Below, piece by piece: positions 1-6,296 of a stretch of DNA of 38,305 nt. The position numbers and the translations under genes are program-made. Origin of the DNA: a virus. Location: IMG/VR virus record IMGVR_UViG_3300031857_000536, positions 1-38,305 of that record; one strand, given 5' to 3'. Each line of letters begins with the position of its first letter. The first letter of the stretch is position 1. The notes under the pieces are model-generated. The model did no database searches, was not told the origin of the DNA, and saw nothing but the letters and a program-made list of their open reading frames with translations.

Positions 1-149
1 CAAACAAGGAAACAACCCCTGAGTTGGTAAGGCCTTACCCGGACTCAAGAGAAGTAAAGTTACTAGATGGGTGCGTAACGCCTTGGACTACTAAGAATGA
101 ATGATACGAGTTTCATAAGCTCGAAAGGAGTCAGGTAGTAGTCAAAAAT
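1..149 (+). ncRNA. structured non-coding region at left edge, including an armless tRNA-like unit
   Basis: There is no credible ORF. The stretch can fold into hairpins, including the perfect inverted repeat GGTAAGGCCTTACC near 25-38. At 86-144 a 7-bp acceptor-like stem (GACTACT at 86-92 with AGTAGTC at 137-143) encloses a 5-bp anticodon-like arm (107-111 with 119-123) whose 7-nt loop TTCATAA has U33 and a CAT anticodon. The D and T arms are replaced by short loops of about 14 and 13 nt. This looks like an armless, mitochondrial-style tRNA or part of a larger RNA cut by the window edge. The pairing is visible; the identity is not known. Confidence 0.35.
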
Positions 150-221
150 TCTTCTGTCGTATAAAGGTTATTACGGTTGACTGTTAATCAATTTATGGTG
201 GTTCGAGTCCACCCGGAAGAG
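150..221 (+). tRNA. tRNA-Asn (GTT)
   Basis: Acceptor TCTTCTG pairs with CGGAAGA. The anticodon loop CTGTTAA carries GTT, and the T arm is GGTGG-TTCGAGT-CCACC. The discriminator is G and no CCA is encoded. First clear tRNA of the array. Confidence 0.85.
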
Positions 222-229
222 CGAGGTTT

Positions 230-277
230 CCCCACACCTCCATATGGCACTCGGTCCGTTAAGCCGGGGAAGTGGGG
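230..277 (+). ncRNA. small hairpin RNA element between tRNAs
   Basis: CCCCAC (230-235) pairs with GTGGGG (272-277) around an inner CGG...CCG hairpin, ending GGGGAAG just before the 3' strand. It has no anticodon arm and no T loop. It resembles in outline the elements at 5916-5992 and 6297-6386. Function unknown. Confidence 0.3.
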
Positions 278-285
278 TTATATAT

Positions 286-359
286 GGTGATTGTAGCTGA
301 AATGGTAAAGCGTCTGATTGTGGTTCAGGAGATTGTGGGTTCGACCCCCACCTTTCACA
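286..359 (+). tRNA. tRNA-His (GTG)
   Basis: The anticodon loop TTGTGGT sits on a TCTGA/TCAGG stem, and the T arm is GTGGG-TTCGACC-CCCAC. A G lies 5' of the acceptor at the -1 position expected for His. The acceptor has two T-T mismatches (positions 5:68 and 6:67), so the stem is weak. Confidence 0.8.
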
Positions 360-369
360 CTTAAAAATT

Positions 370-443
370 GTCTCCATAGTTTAATTGGAAAAATACTTGA
401 ATACGAATCAAGAGACGTGGGAGTTCGACTCTTCCTGGAGACA
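370..443 (+). tRNA. tRNA-Arg (ACG)
   Basis: Perfect acceptor GTCTCCA/TGGAGAC. The anticodon loop ATACGAA on a CTTGA/TCAAG stem gives ACG. T arm GGGAG-TTCGACT-CTTCC. No encoded CCA. Confidence 0.88.
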
Positions 444-475
444 CAAAAAAGTTTATTAATTTAATTTATATAAAA

Positions 476-799
476 ATGGAAAAAATCACCTTACAAAGAA
501 ATATGGATGATGGGTATGGTACTGTTTATTGTATTCAAAAACAAGATTTTGAACTCGGAAATATTCACGAATATTTTGAGATTGAAGAAAAATTCGAGAA
601 TGTTGAGTCAGTTGTAAATTATTTGAAAGAAAAATATGAACAAGACGATTATGATTTTATTGAAGATGTTAAATGTAATTTAGATGATTCTGAAGATGCT
701 GACCATTTCCAATCAACCGCGAACCCTAATGGTTCCGGAAATAATGTTGATAATCTTGTTTTGATATATAATGGAAAAGTTTTATTTGAAACTTTTTAA
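476..799 (+). CDS. small acidic hypothetical protein
   Basis: A 107-residue acidic protein that I do not recognise. It is rich in Glu, Asp and aromatic residues, with a predicted mixed helix/strand layout and no membrane segment or signal peptide. The ATG follows an AT-rich leader right after the Arg tRNA, so it may be co-transcribed with the tRNA array. It is followed within 11 bases by a Ser tRNA. Small acidic proteins inside phage tRNA arrays are common and mostly uncharacterised. The call as a real gene rests on ORF length, good codon use and the absence of an RNA structure in the same span. Confidence 0.65.
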   Translation: MEKITLQRNMDDGYGTVYCIQKQDFELGNIHEYFEIEEKFENVESVVNYLKEKYEQDDYDFIEDVKCNLDDSEDADHFQSTANPNGSGNNVDNLVLIYNGKVLFETF

Positions 800-809
800 A
801 TTAAATTTT

Positions 810-895
810 GGAGAGTAAAACAATCAGGGTATTGTCACCGCCTGCTAAGCGAGTGGTTCGGTAAAATGGATGGATTTCGAATATTCTGCTCTCCG
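810..895 (+). tRNA. tRNA-Ser (GCT)
   Basis: Acceptor GGAGAGT pairs with GCTCTCC. The loop CTGCTAA gives anticodon GCT. It is a class II tRNA with an extended variable arm, 86 nt in total, followed by G and CA. Confidence 0.82.
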
Positions 896-910
896 CAGAC
901 AAATTATATT

Positions 911-982
911 AGGGTGTAGGAAAGTTGGTTAATCCGCTATATTTGGGATATAGAGAACGCTGGTTCGAGTCCAGTCACCCTA
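911..982 (+). tRNA. tRNA-Pro (TGG)
   Basis: Acceptor AGGGTGT pairs with TCACCCT. The loop TTTGGGA on CTATA/TATAG gives TGG. T loop TTCGAGT. Discriminator A. Confidence 0.88.
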
Positions 983-989
983 ACAACTC

Positions 990-1061
990 GGGTACGTAAT
1001 TCAGTGGTAGAAGCCCATTCTGATGAAATGGTCGTCGATGGTTCGAATCCATCCGTACCTA
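990..1061 (+). tRNA. tRNA-Ile (GAT)
   Basis: Acceptor GGGTACG/CGTACCT. The loop CTGATGA on CCATT/AATGG gives GAT. T arm with TTCGAAT. Discriminator A. Confidence 0.88.
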
Positions 1062-1144
1062 CAAATGTGGCTCACAAACTTTGATTATTAAGTTCAAATT
1101 AGTTATATTTTGAGCCAAATAACAAAGTGAAATGAGCTCAAATT

Positions 1145-1216
1145 GACCTCGTAACTCAGCGGTAGAGTACCAAACTTTTAATTTGGGAGTCGAGATTTCG
1201 AAATTCTCCGGGGTCA
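1145..1216 (+). tRNA. tRNA-Lys (TTT)
   Basis: Acceptor GACCTCG/CGGGGTC. The loop CTTTTAA on CCAAA/TTTGG gives TTT. T loop TTCGAAA. Discriminator A. The spacer at 1062-1144 holds nothing I can identify. Confidence 0.88.
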
Positions 1217-1249
1217 CAAAAAAGAATGTTTAATTAAAAATCAAAAGTT

Positions 1250-1756
1250 GTGAATAAGTACGGAAAAACTTTGGTTTTGGATTCAAGTTTTATGCCAAGG
1301 TCCATCATAAATACTGAGAGGGCTTTTGTTATAAGTTATAAAGGTAATGCTGATATTATTGCCGAACATCCGGAATCATTCAAATTAGTAAATCCTGAAT
1401 TGGATATCAAAAAACCTTCAATTATTAGAGTTTTCAAATATGTGAATCAGGTAATTCAAAAGGTTCCTTTAAGTAGAGAGAATGTTTATCGTAGAGATAA
1501 TTTTGAGTGTGTTTATTGTGGATGTGATAACAGAAAGACATTAACATTAGACCACGTAATACCCCAATCTAAGGGAGGTAAAGATACGTGGGATAACTTG
1601 GTAACCGCTTGTAGAAGATGTAATAGTGAGAAGTCTAATTTGACGTTGGAGGAGTATGGTAAAGAAATTCCCCAACCAAGACGACCACACTATTTGATGT
1701 TAATGAGACAGGTCCATTATATCCCGCAAGAATGGGAACCATATTTATTATTTTAA
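1250..1756 (+). CDS. HNH endonuclease
   Basis: A 168-residue HNH nuclease of the McrA-like group. Two CxxC-type knuckles (CVYC near residue 87 and CRRC near 121) flank the HNH core LDHVIPQSKGG, with NLV and N further on, as in phage and bacterial HNH proteins that cut DNA using a beta-beta-alpha-metal fold. The likely start is GTG at 1250; the only nearby upstream ATG (1226) reaches a stop after three codons. It lies alone between the tRNA array and the restriction-modification operon. It could be a free-standing homing nuclease or a phage DNA-processing enzyme; the sequence does not tell which. Confidence 0.85.
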   Translation: MNKYGKTLVLDSSFMPRSIINTERAFVISYKGNADIIAEHPESFKLVNPELDIKKPSIIRVFKYVNQVIQKVPLSRENVYRRDNFECVYCGCDNRKTLTLDHVIPQSKGGKDTWDNLVTACRRCNSEKSNLTLEEYGKEIPQPRRPHYLMLMRQVHYIPQEWEPYLLF

Positions 1757-1762
1757 AAAAAA

Positions 1763-1794
1763 TTTGATGGATTACAAAATAAGTATTATCTTTG
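1763..1794 (+). promoter_or_regulatory. Bacteroidetes-type promoter for the restriction-modification operon
   Basis: TTTG at 1763-1766 and TATCTTTG at 1787-1794, 20 bases apart, 18 bases before the nuclease start codon. Confidence 0.75.
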
Positions 1795-1811
1795 TAAAAA
1801 AATAAATAACT

Positions 1812-2498
1812 ATGAAAAAAGTAATAAATGAACTAAGAAGAGTTAATTTTGTTGATTATGCGTTTTTATATATTGAAAACAATTTAATTGTCCAACAATT
1901 TTATGGGGCTTGTAAAAATAATGAATCTCTTAATGAGTTTTATAACTTAGAGGAAGTTAGTCAAGTTGGGGTTCAATTAACCGCACAAATATCACACAGT
2001 TTTTATACATTCTTAAAATATAATTTAAACGATTTCTTAGAGTCTCAAAAATCATTTTTAAGAGTTGTTTTAGAGAGAGAATCAAATCAAATTAAAAGTT
2101 ATGATTTGGTGTTTATTGATATCACTACTAATGAAAAATATTACTTGGAGATTAAATTGAGTCAAAATGATAACTCTTGGCAAGGTTCAACATCTTCAAC
2201 TTCTAAAGTGGATAATTTCTTATTAATTAATTTTAAAATTGATAGAGACAAAAAGTTATCGTTAACTAACAATAATGGTTTATTTAGCGGTGTATTTGCC
2301 GGAATATTTAATTTAGGTTCACATAAATGGAATGGTGATGCTAAATCTAACAATCATAGAACTTCTTTTGATTTTAGAATGACCGATTGGTCCATTGATA
2401 ATCTAACTGAAAACTGTATAATTAAAGGAGGGGTGATTCCTAAACAAAAAAAATATCACCTAAAATTAAATCCGGTAAATTATGAGATTATTAAATAA
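1812..2498 (+). CDS. type II restriction endonuclease, PD-(D/E)XK-like
   Basis: A 228-residue protein, probably the cleavage subunit of a restriction-modification pair. A PD-(D/E)XK-type core is visible: Asp98 in the strand SYDLVFID, then Glu113 and Lys115 in YYLEIK, followed by a Gln/Ser-rich segment (SWQGST) typical of catalytic helices in this fold. It shares no obvious sequence family with a named enzyme that I can recall, so the recognition site cannot be given. The gene has its own Bacteroidetes promoter, and its last 17 bases overlap the methyltransferase gene, the tight coupling expected of R-M operons. The assignment rests on motif plus partner; a plain unknown protein is the alternative. 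Confidence 0.72.
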   Translation: MKKVINELRRVNFVDYAFLYIENNLIVQQFYGACKNNESLNEFYNLEEVSQVGVQLTAQISHSFYTFLKYNLNDFLESQKSFLRVVLERESNQIKSYDLVFIDITTNEKYYLEIKLSQNDNSWQGSTSSTSKVDNFLLINFKIDRDKKLSLTNNNGLFSGVFAGIFNLGSHKWNGDAKSNNHRTSFDFRMTDWSIDNLTENCIIKGGVIPKQKKYHLKLNPVNYEIIK

Positions 2499-3342
2499 TA
2501 ACACAACAGGTGATTTTGTTGAACTAGCAAAAGAAATACCAAATAATTATGTTGACTTAACAGTTACATCACCACCATACGATAATCTAAGGACTTATAA
2601 TAACAAAATTACAGGTGTTAAAGAAAGTGGATTTAGCTTTGATTTTGAAACAATGGTTTCTGAATTATATCGAATTACTAAAGATGGTGGAATCGTTGTG
2701 TGGGTTGTTGGTGACCAAGTAAAAAATGGTGGAGAAACTGGTAGTTCATTTAGACAAGCCTTAGGATTTATGTCCAAAGGTTTTTTGTTATATGACACAA
2801 TGATTTATATGAAAAATGGGGCACCGTTTCCTGAAAAAAAACGATATTCCCAAGTTTTTGAATATATGTTTGTATTTTCAAAAGGGAAACCTAAAACCGT
2901 GAATTTATTAAAAGATAAGAAAAATAAATGGGCGGGATATTCCAATTTTGGGAAACGTGTAATGAGAACTAAAGATGGTGAATTAAAAGAAATGCCTGAG
3001 TTTACAATTGCGGAATATGGTAATAGATATAATGTTTGGCAATACAATACCGGTAAAAATTATTCAACAAAAGATTCATATGCGTTTGAACATCCCGCAA
3101 TTTTTCCGGAAGAATTGGTTGAAGACCATATTTTAAGTTGGTCAAATGAAGGTGATATTGTTCTTGACCCAATGGTTGGTTCCGGAACAACATCAAAGAT
3201 GGCAAAATTAAATAACCGTAATTTTATTGGAATCGATATTAGTGATGAATATATTGAAATATCAAATAAACGGGTTGAAAATGTTATCCCTTATACTAAT
3301 GAAAATAAAAATCCAAAAAGTGATTTTATTGTTGTGAAATAA
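2482..3342 (+). CDS. DNA methyltransferase, beta-class (N4-cytosine or N6-adenine)
   Basis: A 286-residue site-specific DNA methyltransferase. Catalytic motif IV TSPPY is at residues 29-33 and the AdoMet-binding motif I DPMVGSGTT at 229-237, so the order is catalytic region first, as in beta-class enzymes. SPPY favours N4-cytosine methylation, though some N6-adenine enzymes share it. The start ATG lies inside the end of the restriction gene, giving translational coupling. It would protect phage DNA, and host DNA once expressed, from the paired nuclease, or protect the phage from a host enzyme of the same specificity. The family call is strong; base and target site are unknown. Confidence 0.92.
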   Translation: MRLLNNNTTGDFVELAKEIPNNYVDLTVTSPPYDNLRTYNNKITGVKESGFSFDFETMVSELYRITKDGGIVVWVVGDQVKNGGETGSSFRQALGFMSKGFLLYDTMIYMKNGAPFPEKKRYSQVFEYMFVFSKGKPKTVNLLKDKKNKWAGYSNFGKRVMRTKDGELKEMPEFTIAEYGNRYNVWQYNTGKNYSTKDSYAFEHPAIFPEELVEDHILSWSNEGDIVLDPMVGSGTTSKMAKLNNRNFIGIDISDEYIEISNKRVENVIPYTNENKNPKSDFIVVK

Positions 3343-3362
3343 AAAATTTAGTTATATCTTTG
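3329..3362 (+). promoter_or_regulatory. Bacteroidetes-type promoter before the ABC membrane protein
   Basis: TATCTTTG at 3355-3362, with a weak TTG near 3332 about 20 bases upstream. It shows that the TTG at 3360 is promoter and not a start codon. Confidence 0.6.
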
Positions 3363-3383
3363 TCAAAATTAAAATGGAAAGAT

Positions 3384-4235
3384 ATGAATAAGTTAAAAGT
3401 AATGTTTAAGGAGAATTGGAAATCGATTATGTTTTCATACTCCCTGTTTATGATAAACTCAATATTGATGGTGATGTATCCCAAAGTTTTGGGTAATGCG
3501 ATTGACCATTTGATAGCAAAAGATTATTCATACATTTGGTATTTGGTTTCAACATTTGTTGCCATTATGTTCTTTGGTTATATTAGTAAAATTTACGATA
3601 CCAAAGTATTCTCCGGGATTTACCGAAGATTTGCATCGATTGAAACTCACAAACAAATTGAGAGTGGTGTTGAGACAACCAAAATTAACGGACGATTGAC
3701 GTTAATGAATTATATTGTTCATTTCTTTGAACGAGATATGTTGGTTATATTACAAACAATAATTGGTTTGGTTGGGGCAATTTACTTCTTGTCTATGGTT
3801 AGTTTAACAATAGTTGGATTCTTAATGATTAGTGCAGTTTTAATCTTGGGGGTTAGTTTTTATTACTCACCAAAGATTGCTGAGGTGACTAGTTTAAATA
3901 ATGACTTATCTGAAGAACAAACGGATGTGATTAGCACAAGAAACATTTCATCAATCAATAACTTGTTAAAAAGAGGTCAACATTTATCTCTTAAATTATC
4001 CGGTATTGATGCTAAATTTGGAATTTGGATTCAAACAATTGTATATGGAAGTGTAACGGCTTTATTAACATACTATGTAATGTTTAATAAGGTTAGTGTG
4101 GGAAGTGTATTCTCAACATACAGATATATGTTTGATTTTTGTAATTCTCTTCTTGGGACACCGATGATTATCATATCATACATCAACATTAAAGATGTTA
4201 TTAAAAGATTGGAGACAGAAAATTTGGTAGATTAA
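3384..4235 (+). CDS. orphan ABC-exporter-like transmembrane domain protein
   Basis: A 283-residue membrane protein with about five to six hydrophobic helices (near residues 14-33, 47-65, 117-137, 141-160, 217-240 and 250-270). The arrangement and the long soluble helices resemble the six-helix domain of type I ABC exporters, but there is no Walker A or signature motif, so the nucleotide-binding half is absent. The start is ATG 3384; an upstream in-frame TTG at 3360 lies inside the promoter. It is transcribed alone, directly after the methyltransferase. It may alter the host envelope or act as a superinfection or permeability factor; that part is inference. Confidence 0.6.
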   Translation: MNKLKVMFKENWKSIMFSYSLFMINSILMVMYPKVLGNAIDHLIAKDYSYIWYLVSTFVAIMFFGYISKIYDTKVFSGIYRRFASIETHKQIESGVETTKINGRLTLMNYIVHFFERDMLVILQTIIGLVGAIYFLSMVSLTIVGFLMISAVLILGVSFYYSPKIAEVTSLNNDLSEEQTDVISTRNISSINNLLKRGQHLSLKLSGIDAKFGIWIQTIVYGSVTALLTYYVMFNKVSVGSVFSTYRYMFDFCNSLLGTPMIIISYINIKDVIKRLETENLVD

Positions 4236-4253
4236 AATTTAATTGTATCTTTG
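4223..4253 (+). promoter_or_regulatory. Bacteroidetes-type promoter
   Basis: TTTG at 4223-4226 and TATCTTTG at 4246-4253, spacer 19, overlapping the end of the membrane protein gene. It serves the two small genes and the Cys and Trp tRNAs. Confidence 0.75.
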
Positions 4254-4269
4254 TAAAAAAATAAACGAT

Positions 4270-4413
4270 ATGACAACAACAGAAGAGATTTTAGGTTTTA
4301 CGAATTGGTTATACATCAACAATTGGAAATTAATTGGTGATGGAATGTGTTTGAATCTTGAAACAAAGGCGATTGGTTATATTAACGAACTGATGGTTGA
4401 ATATAATAAATAG
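4270..4413 (+). CDS. small hypothetical protein (47 aa)
   Basis: The ATG lies 17 bases after a strong promoter box, and the ORF ends in TAG at 4411-4413. The product begins MTTTEEILGF and contains NWKLIGDG. No domain is recognised. Promoter position and the tight 5-base gap to the next gene support expression. It would be the first gene of a short two-gene unit that runs into tRNA-Cys and tRNA-Trp. Confidence 0.55.
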   Translation: MTTTEEILGFTNWLYINNWKLIGDGMCLNLETKAIGYINELMVEYNK

Positions 4414-4418
4414 AAATA

Positions 4419-4661
4419 ATGATACCAAAAAATGAAATGAAACAGGGTTGGTATAACGGGTTTAGTAGGAATAATCACGTCGCTTATTGGGATGGTGATA
4501 AATTTCAATATCTTCGTTATAGTTTCAACTATTACTTGGACACCATAGAACATTTTGAAGATGTTAAAGAAAGTGGATTTGATGGGTTTGTTCCGGTTGA
4601 TAGAATTGAAAGATTGACTCCGGAGGAACAATGGAAAATTAAAGATGAAATAGGATATTAA
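4419..4661 (+). CDS. small hypothetical protein (80 aa)
   Basis: An 80-residue soluble protein starting MIPKNEMKQGWYNGF, rich in Tyr, Trp and Phe, with no known motif that I can name. It follows the 47-residue gene by five bases and is followed three bases later by tRNA-Cys, so protein genes and tRNAs appear to share one transcript. The aromatic-rich N-terminal half followed by a basic/acidic helix (ERLTPEEQWKIKDE) suggests a small globular fold. It is probably a phage accessory protein made early; function unknown. Confidence 0.6.
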   Translation: MIPKNEMKQGWYNGFSRNNHVAYWDGDKFQYLRYSFNYYLDTIEHFEDVKESGFDGFVPVDRIERLTPEEQWKIKDEIGY

Positions 4662-4664
4662 ATT

Positions 4665-4734
4665 GGTCAGGTTGGTCGAGGAGGCCGGTAAGTCTGCAAA
4701 ACTTACGGAGGGGGTTCGATACCCTCCCTGACCT
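4665..4734 (+). tRNA. tRNA-Cys (GCA)
   Basis: Acceptor GGTCAGG/CCTGACC. The loop CTGCAAA on TAAGT/ACTTA gives GCA. T loop TTCGATA. Discriminator T, as usual for Cys. Confidence 0.88.
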
Positions 4735-4742
4735 CAATAAAT

Positions 4743-4814
4743 GCGTCATTGGTGAAATGGTTATCATTTTAGTCTCCAAAACTAAAGTTTCAGATTCGAG
4801 TTCTGAATGGCGTG
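4743..4814 (+). tRNA. tRNA-Trp (CCA)
   Basis: Acceptor GCGTCAT pairs with ATGGCGT. The loop CTCCAAA on TTAGT/ACTAA gives CCA. T arm TCAGA-TTCGAGT-TCTGA. Discriminator G, as usual for Trp. Confidence 0.88.
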
Positions 4815-4889
4815 CAAAATAATTCTTACCAATATTTGACTTTTTACAAAACTAACGTATATTTATTAGAAATTATAATAACACAACAA

Positions 4890-4964
4890 ATGCAAACTTT
4901 AAACATATTACTTACGATAGCAGGAACTGAGGGTAGAAATACAACTTGGAAGCAGATGGTATGA
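4890..4964 (+). CDS. possible 24-aa peptide before a terminator
   Basis: A short ORF, MQTLNILLTIAGTEGRNTTW then KQMV, ending TGA, placed about 30 bases before a strong hairpin terminator. It could be a tiny phage peptide or chance; nothing else in the stretch 4815-4990 explains it. No ribosome site is visible. Confidence 0.3.
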   Translation: MQTLNILLTIAGTEGRNTTWKQMV

Positions 4965-4992
4965 TATATATTTAAGTGAAAAAAATATTCAA

Positions 4993-5026
4993 AAATCCAT
5001 CTTCAAAAAAGGTGGATTTTTTTTTG
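4993..5026 (+). terminator. intrinsic terminator
   Basis: An 11-bp stem (AAATCCATCTT with AAGGTGGATTT) with an A-rich loop, running into a long T tract. It closes the Cys/Trp tRNA unit. Confidence 0.85.
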
Positions 5027-5034
5027 GTTTATAG

Positions 5035-5064
5035 TTGGTAGAATGAAATAAAGTATTATCTTTG
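5035..5064 (+). promoter_or_regulatory. Bacteroidetes-type promoter
   Basis: TTGG at 5035-5038 and TATCTTTG at 5057-5064, 25 bases before the start codon at 5089. Confidence 0.68.
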
Positions 5065-5088
5065 TAAGGAATTAAAAATGTAATTATT

Positions 5089-5301
5089 ATGTCGGACAAA
5101 AAAACGATGAATGAAGAGTTAGCGATGGAATATTCTCCCATCTTAGGAGTAACCTACGGATTAGTAAATGTTACGGAAAATGAGGATAGTGAAGAACGTG
5201 ATGAATTACACGACTTTGATTTAGTTATGAATCTTATGGTTGGTGATTTAGACGAAGGACCGGAATATGATGGCGCCGGGTTTTCTATCGAGGATAGATA
5301 A
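5089..5301 (+). CDS. small acidic hypothetical protein (70 aa)
   Basis: A very acidic 70-residue protein (many Asp and Glu, for example NEDSEERDELHDFD), with no recognised domain. It has its own TATCTTTG promoter and sits between two terminator/promoter units, so it is a monocistronic early-type gene. Strong negative charge on a small protein is a common feature of phage DNA-mimic or host-takeover inhibitors, but nothing in the sequence proves that role here. Confidence 0.62.
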   Translation: MSDKKTMNEELAMEYSPILGVTYGLVNVTENEDSEERDELHDFDLVMNLMVGDLDEGPEYDGAGFSIEDR

Positions 5302-5316
5302 AAAAAATAAAAAAAG

Positions 5317-5347
5317 TTTGGTATAATGAAATAAAGTATTATCTTTG
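5317..5347 (+). promoter_or_regulatory. Bacteroidetes-type promoter for tRNA sub-array
   Basis: TTTG at 5317-5320 and TATCTTTG at 5340-5347, spacer 19, about 47 bases before tRNA-Glu. Confidence 0.8.
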
Positions 5348-5393
5348 TACCATCAAAATGAGATAAGTTATTTGAAATATCGGTAATACAAAC

Positions 5394-5465
5394 GGCCCTA
5401 TCGTCTATCGGTTAGGACATTAGGTTTTCATCCTAAAAAGTCGGGTTCGACTCCCGGTGGGGCTA
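5394..5465 (+). tRNA. tRNA-Glu (TTC)
   Basis: Acceptor GGCCCTA/TGGGGCT. The loop TTTTCAT on TTAGG/CCTAA gives TTC. T arm CGGG-TTCGACT type. First tRNA after a promoter. Confidence 0.88.
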
Positions 5466-5470
5466 CAATT

Positions 5471-5542
5471 GGGGATATAGTATAACGGCAATTACAATGG
5501 TTTTGCAAATCGTAAATTAGGGTTCAACTCCCTATATCTCCA
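5471..5542 (+). tRNA. tRNA-Ala (TGC)
   Basis: Acceptor GGGGATA/TATCTCC with a G3-T70 wobble, the main alanine identity element. The loop TTTGCAA on ATGGT/ATCGT gives TGC. T arm TAGGG-TTCAACT-CCCTA. The D stem is short. Confidence 0.82.
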
Positions 5543-5546
5543 CAAA

Positions 5547-5618
5547 GGTCTCATAGTTAAACGGCTATAATGCAGCCCTGTCACGGCTGAGTTCGGAGTT
5601 CGATTCTCCGTGGGACCG
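5547..5618 (+). tRNA. tRNA-Asp (GTC)
   Basis: Acceptor GGTCTCA/TGGGACC. The loop CTGTCAC on CAGCC/GGCTG gives GTC. Discriminator G. T loop TTCGATT. Confidence 0.9.
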
Positions 5619-5633
5619 CAAAAAAAATACATC

Positions 5634-5707
5634 GCAAGTGGGGGGCATAGAGTTTCCGCGAGTCTCATAAACTCGACGTAAGACAGGGGCGGTACCTGTA
5701 CTTTGCT
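5634..5707 (+). tRNA. tRNA-Met-like (CAT) with a non-standard T loop
   Basis: The anticodon arm CGAGT-CTCATAA-ACTCG is perfect and carries CAT. The T-position arm ACAGG-GGCGGTA-CCTGT has the right size (5 bp, 7 nt) but its loop lacks the near-universal TTCRA. The acceptor GCAAGT pairs with ACTTTGC only if one T bulges. The D region is not canonical. Either a degenerate tRNA or a tRNA mimic. It shares the CGAGT...CAT arm with the unit at 86-144. Confidence 0.5.
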
Positions 5708-5734
5708 ACTAATTATTAATCTAAAAACCAACGT

Positions 5735-5908
5735 ATGGCAACAGTTCAACAAAGGTCAAGACAATCAAGAGTATTGTCTATGTTAGAACACCAACTGAAA
5801 AGTGGTGTGAAGACACAAAAGAAAACGAGGGACGTAAAAGTTCCATTAACAGATTCTGACAAGAGAAGAATCGAAAAAGAGATGGGGATTCTCCAATCTA
5901 AGTTATAA
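5735..5908 (+). CDS. small basic hypothetical protein (57 aa)
   Basis: A 57-residue Lys/Arg-rich protein beginning MATVQQRSRQSRVLSMLEHQ, probably helical, with a charged C-terminal helix (DKRRIEKEMGILQSKL). It is embedded in the tRNA array about 27 bases after the Met-like tRNA. Its basic composition suggests binding to nucleic acid or ribosomes, but no motif confirms this. Confidence 0.55.
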   Translation: MATVQQRSRQSRVLSMLEHQLKSGVKTQKKTRDVKVPLTDSDKRRIEKEMGILQSKL

Positions 5909-5915
5909 AAAAAAT

Positions 5916-5992
5916 AGATGAATAGACCACACCCGGGGTTAGTGATTTAATTAGTGGGTCTCATTTCGGTACACAAGTCCGAAGTTCATCTA
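5916..5992 (+). ncRNA. tRNA-sized structured element without an anticodon arm
   Basis: A perfect 7-bp closing stem AGATGAA (5916-5922) with TTCATCT (5985-5991), followed by an A in the discriminator position. Inside are GACCAC with GTGGGTC and a TTCGG...CCGAA hairpin. It lacks both a T loop and a readable anticodon arm. It lies between a protein gene and tRNA-Gly. Confidence 0.4.
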
Positions 5993-5996
5993 ATGT

Positions 5997-6070
5997 GACG
6001 GTATCGCCTAGTAGGTATGGCACCACACTTCCAATGTGGAATAAGGTCGGTTCGAGACCGACTATCGTCT
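5997..6070 (+). tRNA. tRNA-Gly (TCC)
   Basis: Acceptor GACGGTA/TATCGTC. The loop CTTCCAA on CCACA/TGTGG gives TCC. T arm GTCGG-TTCGAGA-CCGAC. Discriminator T. Confidence 0.88.
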
Positions 6071-6077
6071 CAAAATT

Positions 6078-6149
6078 GCCTCCATCGTTCAATGGATAGG
6101 ACATATCCCTTCTAAGGATAGTATCGGGGTTCGAGTCCCTGTGGGGGTA
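6078..6149 (+). tRNA. tRNA-Arg (TCT)
   Basis: Acceptor GCCTCCA/TGGGGGT. The loop CTTCTAA on TATCC/GGATA gives TCT. T loop TTCGAGT. A T-rich tract follows at 6152-6159. Confidence 0.88.
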
Positions 6150-6217
6150 CCATTTTTTTTATTTTCATTTCTTTATAATTTGTTATAGAAAACAGATGGG
6201 TTAAAGTCCCATCAAAC

Positions 6218-6290
6218 ACCCCGGTGGTGGAATGGTAGACACGCTTGTCTTAGGAACAAGATTTTGAGGGTTCGAATCCCTCCTGGAGTA
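6218..6290 (+). tRNA. tRNA-Leu (TAG) with a short variable loop
   Basis: The loop CTTAGGA on CTTGT/ACAAG gives TAG. The D arm is Leu-like (GGTGGAATGGTAGACACGC). T arm GAGGG-TTCGAAT-CCCTC. The variable region is only about 5 nt (ATTTT), whereas bacterial Leu tRNAs normally have a long class II arm. The acceptor ACCCCGG/CTGGAGT has one mismatch. Confidence 0.82.
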
Positions 6291-6296
6291 CAATAC

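Noticed and set aside
171-377. Minus-strand 68-residue ORF.
   Set aside because: It is antisense to three tRNAs; a shadow of their sequence.
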